The notes: generated by a model not told the origin, from the sequence alone. A stretch of 64,000 nt of DNA from Vitrella brassicaformis (GCA_001179505.1 CDMY01000295.1:313336-377335), one strand, 5' to 3'; shown: positions 49,346 through 59,982, numbered from the stretch's first letter. Numbers and translations are program-made.

Positions 49346-52300
49346 ATGGATGGCCCGGCCGAGCGTCTGACGGCTCAGCAGGCCGCCCTTGCCGTCGGCA
49401 AGAAACGGAAACCGGAGGACGAGGATGACCATGACGTCGACGATTACGATGACGGTGACCGCATGAGCATCAGCAGCAGCAGCAGTGGGTCGGATTGGGA
49501 GGCCGACCGGCGCCGCAAGAAGGGCGGGCGCCACGCCAAGAAGATGAAGAGCAACGACGGCCGGGCTAAGGGGAAGAAGGCCAGCATGGCGACTAAGGGC
49601 AGATCTGACGGCGCTGCGGCAGAAACTGACGACGTGGAGATGCAGGTGGGAGGGAATCCCAAAGCGCATCATACACAATGGGGCGGAAATGCTTCATCCA
49701 CTGTCTGTGTTGGTTGTGTTTGTGTTTTGTATGCAGGTTGCTGATGAGTTGAGTCCCGCTGACGTGCTGAGTGCGCTCGGCGGCATGGTGGAGAAGCTAC
49801 AGGCGCAGATACAATGCATCGAAGAAACAAAGGCTGAGGTGGGTGGGCGGAGGGAAGCGTGAAAGGGATGTGTGTGCGGATGTGTCATGTCCGTACGTGT
49901 CGTGTTCGCCAGGCTGAGCGTGTGTTTGAGTTGAAGATGGGTCTGCCGCAGCCCGACTCCCCCGCATGGAGGTGACACACAGACACAGCACCAAACAACC
50001 ACACACCACCGCACATCGCAGCCGTTCACATCTCTGTGTGTGTGTGTGTCATTCCGTCAGCTTTCGTGGCGTGCAGGAAGTTGAGCGTCAGTTTCGTGTG
50101 TTGGCGTCTATGGTGACGCGCGACGTCGAGGTGCGGACGCAGTCAGCCAAGACAGCGACGCACCAGATGGCGCAGACATCCAAGAAACTCGACATCATGG
50201 AGCAGAAGATCAACAAACTCAACCAACATGAAGATGAGGAGGTACACATCCGCACACACGCACATACACACGCACACACAATTGCTTACACATGTCGTCA
50301 TAGGATGCAACGCATCCTCTGTGTCCGTTTGCTTTGTAATATGTCAGGTCGCTTCGTGTTTGGAGGGGCTGGCTGAGGCGTTGTGGACGGGTGACGGCGA
50401 GCGTTTGGGCGTGTCGGGCTTCCTGGGCTACACGTCCTTCATGCAGTCGCTGTCCAGTGTGAGCACCTACTTCAGAGCACTCAGCCTCAAGAGCGAGGGG
50501 CACCCCATCCTGGAGCTGGACAAGTCGCCTACTGAGGACATCGCAAAGAAACTCATACGTGAGAGACACAACGGGACACATAAGCACATGCACGATGTAA
50601 TGATATGTGTGGTGGGTGTGTGGTCAGGTCGTTTGTCTGTGAGGCGTCTTCGTATGAGCCACTGCCCCACCCCCGCCCTCGTGCGTCTCGTCGATGGGTT
50701 TGCAGCCACCCTGGAGACCCTGCAACTGACGGGAGAGGCAGCGAACCACATCGGGCAGGGTAAGCAAAGGAACAGAAAGACAAGAGACGGAATTGCCTGG
50801 ACATAATTTTGCGTCCTTTCTTGGTGTGTCTACCATGGTGGAAGAGGGAGGGCGTCGCTACCGAGGGTTTTTCTACGGAGAAGACCGCAAGCCGATCGCG
50901 TCGCCACGCAGCACGGAACCAGTGGCCTTCCCGCGTCTGCACAAGGTGACGGTGCAGGGGGCCTGGAGCAACATCGCACAGGTGCGTCAGCCTCCACAGT
51001 CCCTGTGTCATCAGTGCTGGATGATGCGCTCATCTGCAGGATCGTGACTACCAGCTCCCCGTGTTGAAGTCACTGACCGTGGACAGCATCCATGACCGAG
51101 TAGGCTGCCTCAGCTGGATCCGCAGAGCATCAGCCGGCTTGTCATCGCTTCATGTCAAAGACGACTACGTGAGAGAGAAGACGCGAGAGGGAAGAAGCGG
51201 TCAGAGAAAGTGTCCTCTTATTGTTGTTGCAGGCCACCACTCTCGATGCTGTCGCAACGGCCATCACCGACACACCATCAGGTTACAGAAACGCTTCAAG
51301 AAAACACCTCATGCATCATATGGCTTCCTGCCACATTCAGCCAACACCCTCGTCTGCCTCAAGGGCGCCATCTTCGGTCCCAACAGCAGCAGCCGATTCC
51401 TCGAGCTCATCGACAAGCGGCTGGGAGGGCAGAAGCTCTGCAACATCGACGTGTGGCTGGCGCGTATCACAACTATTGCAGCCGTGCAGGTCCGTCGGGG
51501 ATCCACAGAACAAATTTCAGTCGTCGTGATACTCACGGGCTGCTCTTTCTGATGTGTTTCTCATTCTTCACCAGGCTCTCCATCGCTTCCGCACGTCGTA
51601 CCTCGAGCCTGGAGCGACGGAGGTGTATCGTCGGATTCAAGAGAACGGCATCCACCTCCCTCTTGATGGAGACCCCACCCAGCTGGCCGACTGCCTGCCC
51701 ACCGCCCAGCTGTGCTGCGACATCCCTCAGGAGGTGACCCTCCGGACACACGCTCAGCCAGGCGGCGGAGTGTTCGACGGCCCCCTCGTCTGCCCGAAGG
51801 CTAAGCAGCTGACCATCGAGTACTCCAACCAGCCTGCCCCACTCCCTGCCTATGTCGTGTCTGATCCCTCTTCCCTCTTCCCATCTGTCGAGTGTGTTGT
51901 GGTTAAGCAAGGAGAGGAAGGCAGTCGCTTCTACGAGGGGGGCGTGGCCTCCGTGCAGAGCGTGTCGGTCGAGGTGTCTGCCCGTGCGAATCCTGAGGCC
52001 AGGCTGTGTCTCGTGCCTGATTGTGTGGGCCATCTGTCTTGCCAAGGCAGGCCTTTGCCTGTGCACATGACGGTCGATCTGCTGCGACCACCACACCATC
52101 ACTGGCATGACGGCCATGACCAGCTTTTCCATTCCATCCACTGGTCTTTGTATGGCAACAGCGAGGATGGCAGGGAGGCCATGCAGAGGCGTGTATCTCG
52201 CCTTCAGATCGACATCAAGTCAGGCGACGGCTATCGCAACAAGCACTCGTGGCTGTCGAGTGATGAGGGCAGGCAGATGTACACTTCGTTTGCTGCGTGT

Positions 52301-52516
52301 GTGGCCGATGCATTCGAGAGTTTTTCCCCCTCTCTCAAGCGCATCGTTTTGGTACCGCAGCCCAGGCCGGCCTTCGGGCTGGTGGGGCATCTGAGAGAGG
52401 CAAGCAAGAAAAGGTTCATCGTGTCGAATATGGACGCAGAGGGGGCCATCGAGATGCGCCCAGCCAAGAAGGGAGGCAAAAGAGACAAGCCAGCCCACTC
52501 ACTGCTAAGGGAGTGA
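49346..52516 (+). CDS. Large orphan protein with nuclear-like basic N-terminus and coiled coil
   Basis: About eleven exons from ATG 49346. The first boundaries are clear: 49346-49645, 49737-49838, 49913-49971 and from 50061. The last exon, from about 51575, ends at the stop 52514-52516. The N-terminus is very charged (KKRKPEDEDDHDVDDYDDGD, then GRHAKKMKSND), suggesting nuclear location. Helical coiled coils follow (LGGMVEKLQAQIQCIEETKAE; THQMAQTSKKLDIMEQKINKL). The C-terminal two thirds carry repeated blocks such as LSVRRLRMSHCPTPALVRLVDGFAATLETLQL and LPVLKSLTVDSI, LRR-like in spacing. The tail is basic (RPAKKGGKRDKPAHS). No enzyme motif seen. It resembles the F-box-like gene upstream in style, and the two may belong to one expanded family; that is inference. 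Confidence 0.65.
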
Positions 52517-53088
52517 CATGACCACAAGACACACCAGGCATCCCTCACCACACGGTCACATTGGTCAGTGCAGACGTGGATATCGATGCCGATTTTGATA
52601 CATGAGATGTCCACATGTTCCCCCTGTTGATCGCAGTGTATGGTTTTGTCGCTTCGTGTGATCGTGAACAGACGGCCCTCTTCGATGGACATATGTACAC
52701 AAAAGACAAGACAGACAGACAGAAAGAGAGAAACAGACTGGCTCCTGATCCCTTTCCCTCCATGATGCACGTCGACTGATGACACACATTCATTGTTTCT
52801 GTGTGAGAGATGGACACTTTGTGTTGGAACGTCTCACTAAGCCCGAAATGAACAGAGAAACCATTGAAACGACCGCCTTCCGTCAGCTAAGCTCGCAGAG
52901 AGTGAAACGGGAAGGGAGCTCCAAGGGAGGGAGGAGGAAAGGAGGCCGACGACCAGGTGCGTCAGCAACATTGTGTTATCCCAACTTCCAGGTGCGTTGG
53001 CGAGCCAATGGCGACATTGCGTTGAATGAAGGGATGATACGTGACAGTGTGATCTGTGTCTGTGTGTGCAGGAGTGTCGCTTAGCGTC
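52517..53088. other. Intergenic interval with 5'-UTR intron of ankyrin copy C
   Basis: The first part holds no gene. From about 52945 it matches the leader of the ankyrin family: UTR donor GACCAG/GTGCGTCAGC at 52957 and TG-rich acceptor at 53071. The intron is longer than in copies A, B and D because of an extra segment around 52984-53035. Confidence 0.5.
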
Positions 53089-54897
53089 ATGGGCCAGTCG
53101 CCGTCTGCCGCACCGCAAGCACCTCACACACAGGCGGTGCCGCCCGACTACAAGGGACTGGATGTCGTCGACATCATTCCCAACGAGGGGATGGTGGGTC
53201 GGATAGCGGAGACTGGAGGCATCCGTCCTCTCAGTCCTCCCTCCCGGCAGCTGCTGGAGGGCTGCATCCGCCGCAGCTTCACCGACGTCAGTCAAGTCAA
53301 ACAACTGCTCCGCCAAGGAGCCGACCCGAGATCCTGCGGCGGCCTTCGTGTCCACGGCACCATTTTGACTCCGCCTTGGCAATACAGCTGCCTGACTTTG
53401 GCCATCGACAGCCCATTAAGCCGCCCATCCCTCGTTAACGACCCATTCATCGACAACGCCGATGGCTCGGCCGTCCGTTTTCCGCCCGTTGTCCTTCCCC
53501 AGTGGTCCTCCCGTCAGCTGCAGTGTGACATCATCAACGCACTTATCGACGGCGGGGCGGACGTCAATGCGGCCGAAGGCCTTTTTGGACGTGTGGCGGA
53601 CAGGCCCATCAGGGTGGCCGTTGCGGCGGGCAATCTGGCGGCCGTGCAGACCCTGCTGGCGGGCAACCCCAACGTGCGGGGCTTTGCGGTGATGCGGGTC
53701 CCCTTCCTTCCCTATGGTGACCTCTCCCTCACTCGTGAGTACGAGGACGCCGTCATGTGTATCATCCGGCGGCTCATCCAACACGACAGCACACTCGCAA
53801 CGGAGCTCTTCTTTGGGGACAATCTGGTCCATCTGGCAGCCAGGAGCCCTTCTGCCTTCTCCCAGCAGTTCATCGACCAGTACCTGGACCTCATCACCAG
53901 CCATGGCGCCGAAATGACGGCAAATGGCAGGGTGCACGGGACACCATTGCACATGGCGGCAGCGCATGGGTCCCCCTATGTGGCTGATTGGCTGTGCCGC
54001 CGGCTCACAGCCGAGGACATCAACAGAGGGAGCCCGAACCATCCTGGCATCACACCCCTCTCAGAGGCTGCCGAAGGGCTCGATCGCCTCATCCAACACC
54101 AGCAGCAGCTGCAGCAATATGGAGAGGGCCAAGTGGAGCGGTGGTCGAGACGATTCCGCCACCACAAGACCATCACCTGGACGCTGCTGAGGGGTGGGGC
54201 TGCGCCATCGATCAGCCGCATGCCCAACGACACCCAGCAGTACCGCCGTCAGCGTCAGGTGGTGCTCACCGAGTATGCCACAGTGCTGAATGAGCTGTCT
54301 GAGGTCGTCATCTTGGCCATCAATGCCGCCCTCGCCCCCCAGCGCGACCACTCGATGCTTCTCGCCCGTCTGCTGCCCCTCGCCCCCCACCACGACGGCG
54401 CCCACCCCCACCCCTCCCCATCCAACATGGCATTCGGACCACACGAGGCTGAGGCCATCGCATGGAGGATCGGCGCCTTCCTGCACGAGCCTTCGGCGGC
54501 TTCGGCGGCCATCGACGAGTACCTCATCGGCGACTCGCTGCTGAGGCGCCGCATCCGTGCGGCCGTCGGCCACTTCGTCAAGTCGGCGGCCACTCAAACG
54601 AGCAGCAACAGGGAGGTGGTGGGCGGCGTGGCCAGTGTGGGCGGCGTGATGGTGCGTGTGCCGCTGCAGTGCTTCGCCCTCCGTGGCAGTGGCAGCCGTG
54701 TGGTGCTGACGGGTGTGCGTGAGGTTATCCATCGGGCCCGGCTGGACGAGGCGGCGCAGCATGGTGTGGTGGGGGTGGTGAAGGGCTTCAATGAGCACCT
54801 GGGCGACCTGGACTGCCAGTTCGAGTGGGGCGTCTGTCCAGGACCGGACTGTTTGTGCCGCTGGGCATCGACTGAGAGGGAGAGGGCTCTAGTGTAG
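53089..54897 (+). CDS. Ankyrin-repeat family protein, copy C, C-terminus frameshifted
   Basis: Encodes 602 aa from ATG 53089. It aligns with copies A and B through the repeats (DIINALIDGGADVNAAE, PIRVAVAAGNLAAVQTLLAGN, TPLHMAAAHGSPYVADWLCR) and the conserved C-terminal region up to DLDCQFEWG. There the family sequence TGGGGGCAGCTGGGGCG is reduced to TGGGGCG, a 10-bp deletion between two TGGGG direct repeats. The frame shifts, so the usual ending QLGRLSRSGLFVSLGID is replaced by VCPGPDC...ERERALV and the stop moves downstream. It may still be expressed, but the last conserved strand is lost. A unique insertion, GMVGRIAETGGIR, lies near residue 38. It is tail-to-tail with the F-box-like remnant E. 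Confidence 0.8.
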   Translation: MGQSPSAAPQAPHTQAVPPDYKGLDVVDIIPNEGMVGRIAETGGIRPLSPPSRQLLEGCIRRSFTDVSQVKQLLRQGADPRSCGGLRVHGTILTPPWQYSCLTLAIDSPLSRPSLVNDPFIDNADGSAVRFPPVVLPQWSSRQLQCDIINALIDGGADVNAAEGLFGRVADRPIRVAVAAGNLAAVQTLLAGNPNVRGFAVMRVPFLPYGDLSLTREYEDAVMCIIRRLIQHDSTLATELFFGDNLVHLAARSPSAFSQQFIDQYLDLITSHGAEMTANGRVHGTPLHMAAAHGSPYVADWLCRRLTAEDINRGSPNHPGITPLSEAAEGLDRLIQHQQQLQQYGEGQVERWSRRFRHHKTITWTLLRGGAAPSISRMPNDTQQYRRQRQVVLTEYATVLNELSEVVILAINAALAPQRDHSMLLARLLPLAPHHDGAHPHPSPSNMAFGPHEAEAIAWRIGAFLHEPSAASAAIDEYLIGDSLLRRRIRAAVGHFVKSAATQTSSNREVVGGVASVGGVMVRVPLQCFALRGSGSRVVLTGVREVIHRARLDEAAQHGVVGVVKGFNEHLGDLDCQFEWGVCPGPDCLCRWASTERERALV

Positions 54898-55154
54898 AGG
54901 GCGACGCGGCTGCATGTCTTGCTGCTTCTTGGTGCAGTTCAATGACACTTGTGTTCGCGAAGCTCACCGGGCTTGTGTGCGGGGAGACAGCATTGACTCG
55001 ATTCATGTCAAATCGTGTCTGTACCTTGCGTGGCCTCGCGAAAAAATGAAGCGTCTCTCGCGCCGGTCACGGGTGATAAATGAGCACTGTGTGAGGGTTA
55101 GTGAATGACACACTTGATCTCACAGCTGGATTGAGTCCATTAATATCATGCTTG
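54898..55154. other. Duplicated 3' flank of ankyrin copy C
   Basis: No gene. Blocks such as ggctgcatg, gcagttcaa and cagctggattga recur in the same order after copy D (60020-60320), so this stretch is part of the tandem duplication. Confidence 0.5.
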
Positions 55155-56777
55155 TCACTCACTCCACTCAGCTGAGCAGAACCCGCGCCCGCCCGCCCGC
55201 CCTTGACCTAGCACATGCCATCCATGCACACACAGGTAGCTATGCGATGAGGATGGAAGCCGCGCCAGCTCCAGCACCACACCTGACTGCATCTCTCCCT
55301 CACCCACCCCATGTATGTAGTCAGTTCTCACCCCGTAGTAAGCTCTCTCTGCCTGACCGATGCACTGCTCGACCACCGAGCGCAGGGCAGCCTCCCTGCA
55401 CTGACCCCCATCGTGTCGGTGAAGGAGAGAAAGAGTCAGACGAGCGGTTGCAGGTCGCACAGCAGCGACAAATGCACACCGAGAGACAAGTTGGACATCG
55501 TCTACCATGTCACATTGAAAGTGGATATTCAGCGAGGCGACGTGGGGACATTGGGCGGCGTGCTGTGAGATGGCGAGCAGCTGTGAGCAGCTGGCCGATG
55601 CCTTCACACAGACTCTCTCTAGCTTGACTGTAGAGGGCAGATGCGAGAGGCAAAAAGCTGCCCTGCCCGGGCGCAGTACGGACTCTACATCGAGTGTCGT
55701 GAGCCTATCTAATGTGCCCAGCAACGCACCCACGCCGTTGGGCTCTTCAGGAGCGTCATCATGCGCCACCCACTGGCCGTCGCGGACATGGAGGTTGGCG
55801 ATGTTGGGCAGGTGGCGATTGCCACCGGTGTGGCTCTTCACGGCCATCCACTGCGGCACACTCGAGAAGTCCCGAAACTTCTCCACTCCGGCCACCATGA
55901 GCTTAGTGGCAGAGTTGAAGACCATCAGGCTCGCCCACGAGCCGTGCAGAGGCTTTCCCCCACACATCAAAGTGACCTGCATCCAGCAGAAAAGCACTCA
56001 GGCAGACAGGGCACAGAATGAGATGATCGTCTCTCTGTCGCCTCTACGTATCATGGTGAGCTTCTCACCTTATGTGCTGTGCTGGAGATGTCTTTGATCA
56101 TCTTAGCCATGGGGCCAGTGGGTGCAGGAGGGGAAGCGACGAGGTCCCTGGAGCAATCCACAGTCACCTCACGCGCCCTCCACTCGACCGTGCACTTGAC
56201 CGAAGCTGAAGACGGACACGAACACACACACACACACACACAAAACACCGCTGACTGTGCCCGCCAAATGGGTGACTGCCTGGTTTGTGCTGCAGTGGAG
56301 CTACCTGCCCAGTCGAGGAAGGCACTTGGGCTCAAGGCGTTGTGGGACAACGGATGGAGCACCTTACTCGCGAAGGGCACCAAGATCTCTTGTCTGACCT
56401 TCAGGCCGAGCCTCTTCTCAACGCCTGTCCAGCAGCGAGTAATACAGGCAAACAAGTATGCGGTCTATGGTCCCCTGCTCACCCACCTCTCAGCTGACTG
56501 ACTGACCTTGCATATTGGGTCGTCTCCAGATTGGGTCGAGAGCCCGCTTGAGCTTGCCCAGGTCCGTCATGTCCGTCCATCTCCGGCGCAGCTCCAGCCA
56601 TCGGATGTCTGTCAGGTCGGGGCATCTCTCCGGCAGGGAAGCAAAATCGTTGTCGATACGCAGGCGATCGGTCGCTGCAAACATACACACATGTGATAGG
56701 TGGCTTCATGTAGGACGTCATTGCTCACACAGGGATTTGAGCTTGGGAGCACGCTCCAGCATTCTCTCGATGTCTCG
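55155..56777 (-). pseudogene. F-box/LRR-like gene E, 5'-truncated
   Basis: Four to five minus-strand exons read well. GRDIERMLERAPKLKSL lies at the 5' edge; it is followed by TDRLRIDNDFASLPERCPDLTDIRWLELRRRW, then RCWTGVEKRLGLKVRQEILVPFASKVL, ASVKCTVEWRAREVTVDCSRDL and a long last exon (KPLHGSWASLMVFNSATKLMV ... SLNIHFQCDMVDDVQ ... stop at 55155). LRR-like strands are visible. The first exon present is cut at 56777, where the DNA switches to a copy of the ankyrin D leader, so the N-terminal part including any F-box is missing. The paralog at 61.2-63.2 kb keeps upstream exons. It is probably a dead 3' remnant, although a new start cannot be excluded. Confidence 0.55.
56673..56777. repeat. 105-bp duplication, copy 1 (with 61528-61632)
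   Basis: Matches 61528-61632 at 104 of 105 positions by eye (a/g difference at 56717). It covers an intron and the exon encoding IERMLERAPKLKSL of the F-box-like family. Confidence 0.85.
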
Positions 56778-56934
56778 AGTGTTATTCCCCTGCCGATGTG
56801 CCTGCTGACGGGTATGAGGCGGGAGTGGACGAGGCCTCAAGGGTGGCATCTCTCTGTTTTTGCTGTGTTCTCAGTTGTCGTTGATGGCTTCGCTGAGACA
56901 GAGGCCGCTGACTGAGTGACCAGGTGCGCCAGCA
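56777..56934. repeat. 158-bp duplication, copy 1 (with 57932-58089)
   Basis: Matches 57932-58089 at 157 of 158 positions by eye; the single difference is gcctcaag versus gccccaag. Copy 2 is the leader of ankyrin copy D, ending just inside its UTR intron. Copy 1 is therefore an orphan promoter/5'-UTR fragment with a splice donor at 56924 and no ankyrin coding sequence behind it. Confidence 0.9.
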
Positions 56935-57144
56935 GTCGGCACAATCAGTCACCAGGCCAAAGGGCAGCCGCACGCAGCAAGCAAGTGTGGCTGAGCCATC
57001 GCATCTCATCAAAATGCATGTCAGCCGACTCGTGAGTACACAAGATCTGATCGGCACACACCACCACACACACAACAAGAGCTCATGTGTCCGCTGCCGT
57101 GCCCGTCCCGTGCTCCATCGTGCACCAGGCATCTCGGTGGCTGG

Positions 57145-57569
57145 CTACCACCACCTTGTCCTTTCCCGCATAATGTCCAGCAGCCTTTTCTTCAGAGTGC
57201 TGTTTTCAGCCTTGAGTCCTGACACCTTCAGGATCAGCTCGTCGTTGAGCTTCCTCGCCTGACTCAGATCGGCTCGAAGCAGCTGCTCCTCACGCCGACG
57301 GCCCTGCAGTGCGTCATCGCATCAGCAACCGCCACCAGACGGACAGGCAGACAGTTGCTGCCGGCCCATCGTGTTGCCTGTCTGCCTGTCTGTCTGCCTG
57401 TCTGTCTAGCTGTCTGTGTGTGGTTGTGTGTGTGGCTACCGATTCGACCCAGAGGGTAGTTGAGTGTGAAGGCTGCGCATAAGCTGCAGATGCCAATCAC
57501 CTGCACGGACCTCTTCGAGACCACCTCCAGCGGCGTCAAGCTCTTGGAAGCGGCCGAGCCCATCGGCAT
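57145..57569 (-). CDS. Small membrane/coiled-coil protein candidate
   Basis: The ATG at 57569 opens MPMGSAASKSLTPLEVVSKRS, then a hydrophobic segment VIGICSLCAAFTLNYPLG. After an intron with a CTGT/CAGA repeat, a second exon (57303-57145) reads RRREEQLLRADLSQARKLNDELILKV, then GLKAENSTLKKRLLDIMRERTRWW and stop: a heptad-patterned coiled coil. Total near 95 aa. The obvious donor (57440 region) leaves one base too many for the second exon, so either a different donor is used (for example after KRSVQ, losing the helix) or the gene carries a 1-bp frameshift. Family unknown. Confidence 0.4.
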
Positions 57570-57931
57570 GACGATGAAATAATGACCAAACCCACAGATC
57601 TCTCATGGCATTGCAGCCGATGGGCCCATTGGGCCTTCCACCGCCCTGTGCTTTGTAAGGAGCTCCTTCCGCGTTACAGGCCCAAGCGCGCAAATGGCTA
57701 GGGCGTTCCCTGAAACTGCTCCAGCTGGTGGCGACCCCGAGGAGCCCCACCCCAGAGAGCATAGATGACGCTTTCACAGGTATTCCACATCGTAAGGAAG
57801 TAAACAAATGAACAAGTCGAGCATCATGATGAAGCTCCGTTTGTTTGCCACCTTGTCGGGCCGTGACCAGGTGAGCCCTGGGTGAAGCAAATCGGGGTGA
57901 ATCAGCAATCGGAGTACCAGCATTGCTCTCG
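57570..57931. other. Intergenic interval with a short duplicated block
   Basis: Positions about 57688-57735 (caagcgcgcaaatggctagg onward) match 63298-63345 with several differences. No gene is supported here. Confidence 0.45.
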
Positions 57932-58089
57932 GAGTGTTATTCCCCTGCCGATGTGCCTGCTGACGGGTATGAGGCGGGAGTGGACGAGGCCCCAAGGGTG
58001 GCATCTCTCTGTTTTTGCTGTGTTCTCAGTTGTCGTTGATGGCTTCGCTGAGACAGAGGCCGCTGACTGAGTGACCAGGTGCGCCAGCA
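57932..58089. repeat. 158-bp duplication, copy 2 (leader of ankyrin D)
   Basis: Partner of 56777-56934. It ends 79 bp before the ankyrin D start and contains the UTR splice donor at 58079. The acceptor is at 58148. Confidence 0.9.
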
Positions 58090-58167
58090 ATAGTGGAAAA
58101 GGAAGACAGATTTGCAAATGGCCGTGTGTGTGTAATTTGTGGATGCAGTGGTGTGACCCAAGGTGAG

Positions 58168-59982
58168 ATGGCCCAGGCGTCCTCTGCCGCATCGCAGGCA
58201 CCTCCTGCTGCTGTGCCGCCCGGCTGCGTGGGGCTGGATGACGTCGACATCGTCCCTGATGAGGGCGTCAGTCCTCTCTGTCCTCTCTCCCGGCAGCTGC
58301 TGTAGGGCATCATTCGGCGCACCATCACTAGTGCCGGCCAAGTCACACAGCTGATCCGCCAAGGAGCCGACCCGACAGTCAGCGGCGACCTGCGCGTCCG
58401 CGGCGCCACACGTCCCACTGATACATATATTTCGTACAGCTGCCTGTCTCTCGCCATCGACAGCCCACCAAACAGCCCATTCCTCTGTGCGCGCGGCGCC
58501 GATTACCGGTACGTGCTCGTCGTCCCCCCACAGTGGCCCTCCAGTCAGCTGCAGCGTGACATTATCAACGCGCTTGTCGATGGCGGGGCGGACATCGAGG
58601 CGGGCAGGTTTTGGCATGACAAAATGCCGACCCCAATTATGGTGGCCGTTGCGGCGGGCAATCTGACGGCCGTCGAGACCCTCCTGGCCCTGAAGCCCGT
58701 CATGGCACGTTGGAAACAAAATTCGTACGTCCTGATGCAGCTTCCAACACATCTGAATCTGCAACACATCCGTGAGGCTGCCCGCCCCGTCACTCGCGAG
58801 TACGAGGCGGCCCTCACGTCCATCTACCACAGGCTCATCCAACATGACAGCAGACTCTCATTGTGGTGGGACGAGCGAGAGAACAATCTGGTGCATTGGG
58901 CAGCCAAGTTCCCTCCAGTCTTCTCCCAGTCCTTCATCAACGCGTACCTCAGCCTCATCACCAGCCACGGAGCCAATATCAGAGTCAACCTCATCACGGG
59001 AAGAGACGGCTACGGCAGGCAGCTGCCGGGCAGCACACCACTGTACATGGCGGCAGAGCACGGCTCCCCCTGTGTGGCCCACTGGCTGTGCCGCCAGCTC
59101 ACAGCCGAGGACATCAACAGAGGGAAGCCCAACCAGGCCAACAAGACACCGCTGGCAGAGGCTGCCGCAGGGCTCGATCGCTTAATCCAACACCAGCAGC
59201 AGCTGCAGCAATATGGAGAGGGCCAAGTGGAGCGGTGGTCGAGACGATTCCGCCACCACAAGACCATCACCCGGACGCTGCTGCGGGCCGGGGCGGCTCC
59301 ATCCATCAGCCGCATGCCCAACGACACCGAGGAGGACCGCCGTCAGCGTCAGGTGGTGCTCACCGAGTATGCCACAGTACTGAGCGAGCTGTCTGAGGTC
59401 GTCATGTCGGCCATCAACGCCGCCCTGGCCCCCCAGCGCGACCACTCGATGCTTCTCGCCCGTCTGTTGCCCCTCGCCCGTCACCATGACGGCGCCCACC
59501 CCCACCCCTCCCCATCCAACATGGCATTCGGACCACACGAGGCAGAGGCCATCGGATGGAAGATCGGCGCATTCCTGCACGAGCCCTCCGCTACTGTGGC
59601 GGCTATCGACGAGTACCTCATCGACGACTCCCAGCTGAGGCGCCGCGTCCGTGCGGCCATCGGCCACTTCGTCAAGTCGGCGGCCACACAGACGAGCAGC
59701 AACAGGGAGGTGATGGGCGGCATGGCCAGTGTGGGCGGCGTGATGGTGCGTGTGCCGCTGCACTGCTTCGCCGTCCGGGGCAGTGGCGGCCGTGTGGTGC
59801 TGACGGGTGTCCGTGAGGTTATTCATCGGGCCCGGCTGGACGAGGCGGCCCAGCACGGTGTGGAGGGGGTTGTCAAGGGCTTCAACGAGCATCTGGGCGA
59901 CCAGGACTGCCAATTCGCGTGCCGGCAGCTGGGGCGCATCGACAGGAAGACCGGCCTGTTTGTGTCGCTGGGCATCGACTGA
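58168..59982 (+). pseudogene. Ankyrin-repeat family copy D with early nonsense codon
   Basis: The family start MAQ lies at 58168 and the frame matches the paralogs (VGLDDVDIVPDEGVSPL...SRQLL). Codon 46 is then TAG (58303-58305), where the paralogs have GAG (SRQLLEG or QRLLEG). Beyond the stop the same frame is open for 559 codons to the family ending SLGID at 59982, with ankyrin repeats (DIINALVDGGADIEAG, PIMVAVAAGNLTAVETLL, STPLYMAAEHGSPCVAHWLCR) and the intact C-terminal region. This could be a recent pseudogene, a product starting at the internal ATG 58622, or a real readthrough. The repeat region is more diverged than the C-terminal part, which nearly equals copy C over 87 bp. Confidence 0.75.
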
